Assembly: GCF_018760735.1 (NCBI RefSeq)
Contig: NZ_JAHHZN010000019.1
Location: forward strand, 1 to 64,000
DNA length: 64,000 nt
DNA from: Hymenobacter piscis
GTDB lineage: Bacteria; Bacteroidota; Bacteroidia; Cytophagales; Hymenobacteraceae
Direction: 5' to 3'
Shown here piece by piece: positions 61,240-64,000 of this stretch. The notes beneath the pieces were generated by a model. That model was not told the origin of the DNA and did no database searches. It saw nothing but the letters and a program-made list of their open reading frames with translations. Position 1 is the first letter of the stretch. Every line of letters begins with the position of its first letter. A program made the position numbers and the translations under genes.

Positions 61240-61266
61240 TGATAGCAAAACTATCAATTTTGATAG
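61240..61266. promoter_or_regulatory. Overlapping TGATAG palindromes, candidate TetR operator
   Basis: TGATAGCAAAACTATCA (61240-61256) and CTATCAATTTTGATAG (61251-61266) share one half site, giving three alternating TGATAG/CTATCA units in 27 bases within an AT-rich gap between the divergent TetR and SPFH genes. Regulation by the neighbouring TetR protein is inferred. Confidence 0.45.
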
Positions 61267-61453
61267 TCAACATTAAAAGACCCCAGCCATGGATCAGTTG
61301 CCGGTTTTTCGTTTTCGTCCGCGCCGGTTTCGGTTGACCCCGTACCGGCTGCTGCTTCCCCGCACTACCCTGGCCGTGCATCAGGTGCTGGGACCCAGGA
61401 AGGTACGGGTACTGCTCGAAACCTTCGCCTCCTACACCCTGCACCGCTCCCTG

Positions 61454-62344
61454 ATGCTGGTGCGCCGCCCGCTGGCGGTACTGCTGCTGGCCGGGGCCAC
61501 GCTGCTGGGCAGCTGCACCACCGTGCGCCAGGGCGAAGTGGGCGTGAAGCGCACCCTGGGCCGGCTCGATGAGCAGGTGGTGCTGGCGGGACCTAAGGCG
61601 TTCAACCCGTTTCTGAGCACCATCATCAAGGTGCCGGTGACCACCCAGAACCTGGAGATTCGCTCCAGTCTGCCGTCGCGGGAGGGCTTATCGGTGGGGT
61701 CGGACATCTCCATTCTCTACCGGGTGAAGGCCGACCAGGTGCCGGCCCTGCTGCAAACCACCGGCCTGGGCTACGAGAACATCCTGATTCTGCCCGTGTT
61801 CCGCTCGGCCGCCGCCGACGTGTGCGCCCGCTACTTTGCCAAGGACATGCACAGCGCCGAGCGGGCGGTGATTGAGAAGGCCATTCTGGCGCAGATGAAC
61901 GAGGTGCTCACGGCCCGGGGCTTCGAGATTGAGAACGTGCTGCTCAAGAACATTGCCCTGCCCGCGGGCCTGGCCAAGGCCATCGAGGACAAGCTCGAAT
62001 CGGAGCAGGAAGCGCTGCGCATGGAGTTTCTCAAGCAGCGCGAAACCCGCGACGCCGAGCGCCGCGTGATTGAGGCCGAGGGCCAGAAGCGCATTGCCGT
62101 GGTGCGGGCCCAAGGCGAGCAGGAGGCCAACATCATCCAGGCCCGGGGCAAGGCCGAGGCCATGCGCATCGAGGCCGAGGCCGTGCGCCTGACCAACCAG
62201 CTCCTCAACCGCGACCTGACGCCGGCCGTGCTCCAGTACAAGTCCATCGAGGCCTTCCGGGAGCTGTCGAAGTCGCCGAACTCGAAAACCATCATCACCG
62301 GGGGCGGCAGCACCACGCCCATCCTCAACACCCTGACCCAATAA
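61454..62344 (+). CDS. SPFH/prohibitin-family lipoprotein
   Basis: From ATG 61454 the protein has 296 residues with a clear lipoprotein signal (LAVLLLAGATLLGSC); the in-frame ATG at 61289 would add 55 Arg-rich residues before it. The SPFH domain follows (VRQGEVGVKRTLGRLDEQVV; SVGSDISILYRVKADQVPAL; FAKDMHSAERAVIEKAILAQ), then a coiled coil (LESEQEALRMEFLKQRETRD; AERRVIEAEGQKRIAVVRAQ) and a short tail. Prohibitin-like proteins form large ring scaffolds on membranes. Lipidation replaces the usual N-terminal membrane helix, as in some Bacteroidota members. The downstream gene starts four bases later. Confidence 0.88.
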   Translation: MLVRRPLAVLLLAGATLLGSCTTVRQGEVGVKRTLGRLDEQVVLAGPKAFNPFLSTIIKVPVTTQNLEIRSSLPSREGLSVGSDISILYRVKADQVPALLQTTGLGYENILILPVFRSAAADVCARYFAKDMHSAERAVIEKAILAQMNEVLTARGFEIENVLLKNIALPAGLAKAIEDKLESEQEALRMEFLKQRETRDAERRVIEAEGQKRIAVVRAQGEQEANIIQARGKAEAMRIEAEAVRLTNQLLNRDLTPAVLQYKSIEAFRELSKSPNSKTIITGGGSTTPILNTLTQ

Positions 62345-62347
62345 GCG

Positions 62348-63154
62348 TTGATACGTGCCCTTTTGCCCCGGCGCATCCTCGCCCGGCGCGCCGGCCTGGC
62401 CTGGCCCCTGCTGCCGCTGCTACTGCTGCTGCTGACCGCCCCGGCGGCCCAGGCCCAGCAGAACCTGTTCAACATCCCGGCCGGCGACCTCACGCCCCAG
62501 GGCAAGGTGTTTTACCAGCACCAGACCAACGTGTACGGCCTGCGCGACCTGGAATCTAAAAACCACTTGGTGTACGGGCTGGGCCGGGGCTGGGAAGCGG
62601 GCCTGAACGTGGTGAATATCAAGATGGATTTCCGGCGCCGCGGCGACGTGTTCGGGGTGAACCGCCACGACCGCGGCCGCCCGCTCAAGCCGCTGGTGCA
62701 GCTCACGGGCCAGAAGTTCTTCCGGCTCAGCTCCGCGCTCAGCACCAGCCTGGGCACGCAGGTGGGCACCAACCCGCTGCGTTTCGGCGGGGCCCGGCGC
62801 CGGCTCACGCACTTCAGCTACAACACGTGGGTGTGGAGCCCGCGCCACCACGTGAAGGTGGTGGCCGGTCCCTACCTCTCCGACCGGGGCACGCTCGGGG
62901 CCGGTAACCGGGCCGGGCTGCTGCTGGGGGCCGAGTACCCGGTGTCGAAGAAAGTGCTGCTGATGGGCGACTTCATTTCGGGCCGCAACGCCACCAGCGT
63001 GTCGGTACTGGGCATCAACTACCTGGCTACCCAGCGGCTGCAGCTGTGCCTGGGGGCACTGCTGCCCAACCCCGGCAGCGGCAACCCGGCCGGGGTGGTG
63101 TTCGAGCTAAACCTGCTGGGCTACGACGCCGACCCGGCCGATGACGGCCACTAA
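62348..63154 (+). CDS. Hypothetical outer-membrane beta-barrel-like protein
   Basis: A 268-residue protein with a TTG start four bases after the SPFH stop and a strong signal peptide (LPLLLLLLTAPAAQAQ). The mature part opens NLFNIPAGDLTPQGKVFYQH and continues with alternating strands rich in Gly and aromatic residues (HLVYGLGRGWEAGLNVVNIK; VLLMGDFISGRNATSVSVLG), the look of a small outer-membrane barrel or transporter-like porin. No known family recognised. Close spacing suggests co-expression with the SPFH protein. Confidence 0.65.
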   Translation: MIRALLPRRILARRAGLAWPLLPLLLLLLTAPAAQAQQNLFNIPAGDLTPQGKVFYQHQTNVYGLRDLESKNHLVYGLGRGWEAGLNVVNIKMDFRRRGDVFGVNRHDRGRPLKPLVQLTGQKFFRLSSALSTSLGTQVGTNPLRFGGARRRLTHFSYNTWVWSPRHHVKVVAGPYLSDRGTLGAGNRAGLLLGAEYPVSKKVLLMGDFISGRNATSVSVLGINYLATQRLQLCLGALLPNPGSGNPAGVVFELNLLGYDADPADDGH

Positions 63155-63204
63155 GCGCGGCCGCTCACGGGCTGCTGTTACCTCACTTATTCATCGTTCC
63201 TGCC

Positions 63205-63714
63205 ATGTACCGCCTGCTGTTGTCCGTTGGAATGCTTGTCTGCGCGTTGCTGTCCGCGCCCCCGGCCGCCGCCCAGGACGCGGACCCGGTGCAGAACCGC
63301 ACCTACCAGCTCAAGTACGCCGTGCCGGCCCACTGGGCCGTGCACCACCAGCGCACCGACTCGGTGGACGTGCTCGGCTACCACAATCCGGCCGACGACG
63401 CCCGTCTGTGGGTGGGCCAGCTGCGGGGCCGGCACGCCGCGCTGCCGCCGGCCCGGGCCCTGCAGCGGATGCTGCGCCACCTGGGTGCCACCCGCCACGA
63501 GCCCCACCCCGCCGTCGTGCACTCGCTCGACGCCCTGGAAAGCAGCGGCACCTACTACCTCAATGGCCGCGCGCTACGCTACGATGCCCGGGTAAGCGCC
63601 CACCCCGGCCCGGTGCTGCTGGTACATCTCTACGCGACACCCGCCGTGTTCAGCACCCAGACCTTGCTGCTGCACCACGTGCTCGACGGCCTCGCGCCGC
63701 TGCGGGGCCGCTAA
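63205..63714 (+). CDS. Hypothetical secreted protein, tandem paralogue 1
   Basis: A 169-residue exported protein (signal LVCALLSAPPAAAQ). The mature part starts VQNRTYQLKYAVPAHWAVHH, a PsbP-like or DUF1795-like pattern of strands in which a short Y-x-L-x-Y-x-V-P-x-x-W segment opens the fold. The next gene has the same opening. His-rich and Arg-rich C-terminal half. Function unknown; the pair may be periplasmic or secreted binding proteins. Confidence 0.6.
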   Translation: MYRLLLSVGMLVCALLSAPPAAAQDADPVQNRTYQLKYAVPAHWAVHHQRTDSVDVLGYHNPADDARLWVGQLRGRHAALPPARALQRMLRHLGATRHEPHPAVVHSLDALESSGTYYLNGRALRYDARVSAHPGPVLLVHLYATPAVFSTQTLLLHHVLDGLAPLRGR

Positions 63715-63768
63715 CGGCCCCACCCCTGCCCACCGGATTGTTTAAACCCCCTTTTTTTTCCCACTGCC

Positions 63769-64000
63769 ATGAAAACCTTGTTCTGCGTGCTGGCCCTGCT
63801 GCTGCCGCTGAGTCTGCGGGCCCAGTCGGAGCCCGAAATCCATTACGAATCGGTGCGCAGCGCCCAGTATCAGCTGCAGTATGAGGTGCCGGCCGGCTGG
63901 GAGCAGGTGCGGCAGACCAACGATACCACCGTGGCCCTGCTCCACATCAGCCCCGACCGCAACCTGATGCTTTACATCGGGCAGCTGCACGGGGCGGCCG
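63769..64000 (+). CDS. Hypothetical secreted protein, tandem paralogue 2 (partial)
   Basis: From ATG 63769 the frame runs off the window end after 77 codons. It has a signal peptide (LFCVLALLLPLSLRAQ) and then SAQYQLQYEVPAGWEQVRQT, closely parallel to TYQLKYAVPAHWAVHHQRT in the preceding gene, and later LMLYIGQLHGA against LWVGQLRGR. The two are therefore tandem paralogues, 54 bases apart. Confidence 0.65.
   Translation, partial: MKTLFCVLALLLPLSLRAQSEPEIHYESVRSAQYQLQYEVPAGWEQVRQTNDTTVALLHISPDRNLMLYIGQLHGAA

Noticed and set aside
1..64000. CRISPR array, tRNA or rRNA genes
   Set aside because: No regularly spaced repeats, no cloverleaf-like segments and no rRNA-conserved stretches were noticed on either strand by eye.

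Overview
The window reads as a chromosomal segment of a high-GC Bacteroidota, most likely Hymenobacter or a close relative. Reasons: SusC/SusD outer-membrane pair, GH43 enzymes ending in type IX secretion tails, absence of strong Shine-Dalgarno sites, frequent GTG/TTG starts, and overall high GC. No rRNA, tRNA or CRISPR array was seen.

Region 1 (1-24000) is an accessory defence/mobile region. It opens with an IS5-like transposase end, then a HipA-like kinase/DUF3037 pair with its own terminator. Next comes a tight nine-gene same-strand operon (2214-18076): DUF4007, a large ATPase, a PAPS-reductase-like protein (BrxP/SspD/DndC type), a second DUF4007, a small unknown protein, BrxC, PglZ, BrxL and a cysteine desulfurase. 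This is a type 4 BREX locus that also holds the parts list of an SspABCD-type phosphorothioation system, with no PglX methylase. It is the most interesting system here. Sulfur taken from cysteine by the desulfurase would be put into DNA by the PAPS-reductase-like enzyme with DUF4007 and ATPase partners, while BrxC/PglZ/BrxL would act on unmarked phage DNA. The operon ends against a broken GH78 rhamnosidase gene. Beyond it are an AT-rich RES-domain cassette whose last gene is broken, a GH2 tail, a tyrosine recombinase with a loxP-like inverted repeat beside it, and a decayed IS3-family element that has cut off an exonuclease gene.

Region 2 (24007-33640 and 36263-55431) is an L-arabinan/L-arabinose utilisation locus. 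A LacI-family regulator, SusC/SusD, secreted GH43 arabinanases and arabinofuranosidases, a GH51, a GH127, a mutarotase, a sodium/sugar symporter, AraA, AraB, AraD and transketolase together bind, cut, import and catabolise arabinan into the pentose phosphate pathway. A palindrome of the form ACACAATCGTTTGTGT, or a close variant, precedes the regulator gene, the GH51 operon, transketolase, the mutarotase-araB-araD unit and (twice) susC, so it is very likely the regulator's operator. A GH51 start is fused to a transaldolase end by a deletion. An insertion of about 1.8 kb (33952-35754) splits a HAD phosphatase gene and carries a toxin-antitoxin remnant.

Region 3 (55432-56946) is a patch of gene remnants. 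Region 4 (56942-60012) is a thiamine operon (thiM-thiE-thiD-tenA) behind a TPP riboswitch. Region 5 (60219-64000) holds a TetR-type regulator, an SPFH lipoprotein, and three envelope or secreted proteins of unknown role, two of them tandem paralogues, the last cut by the window edge.
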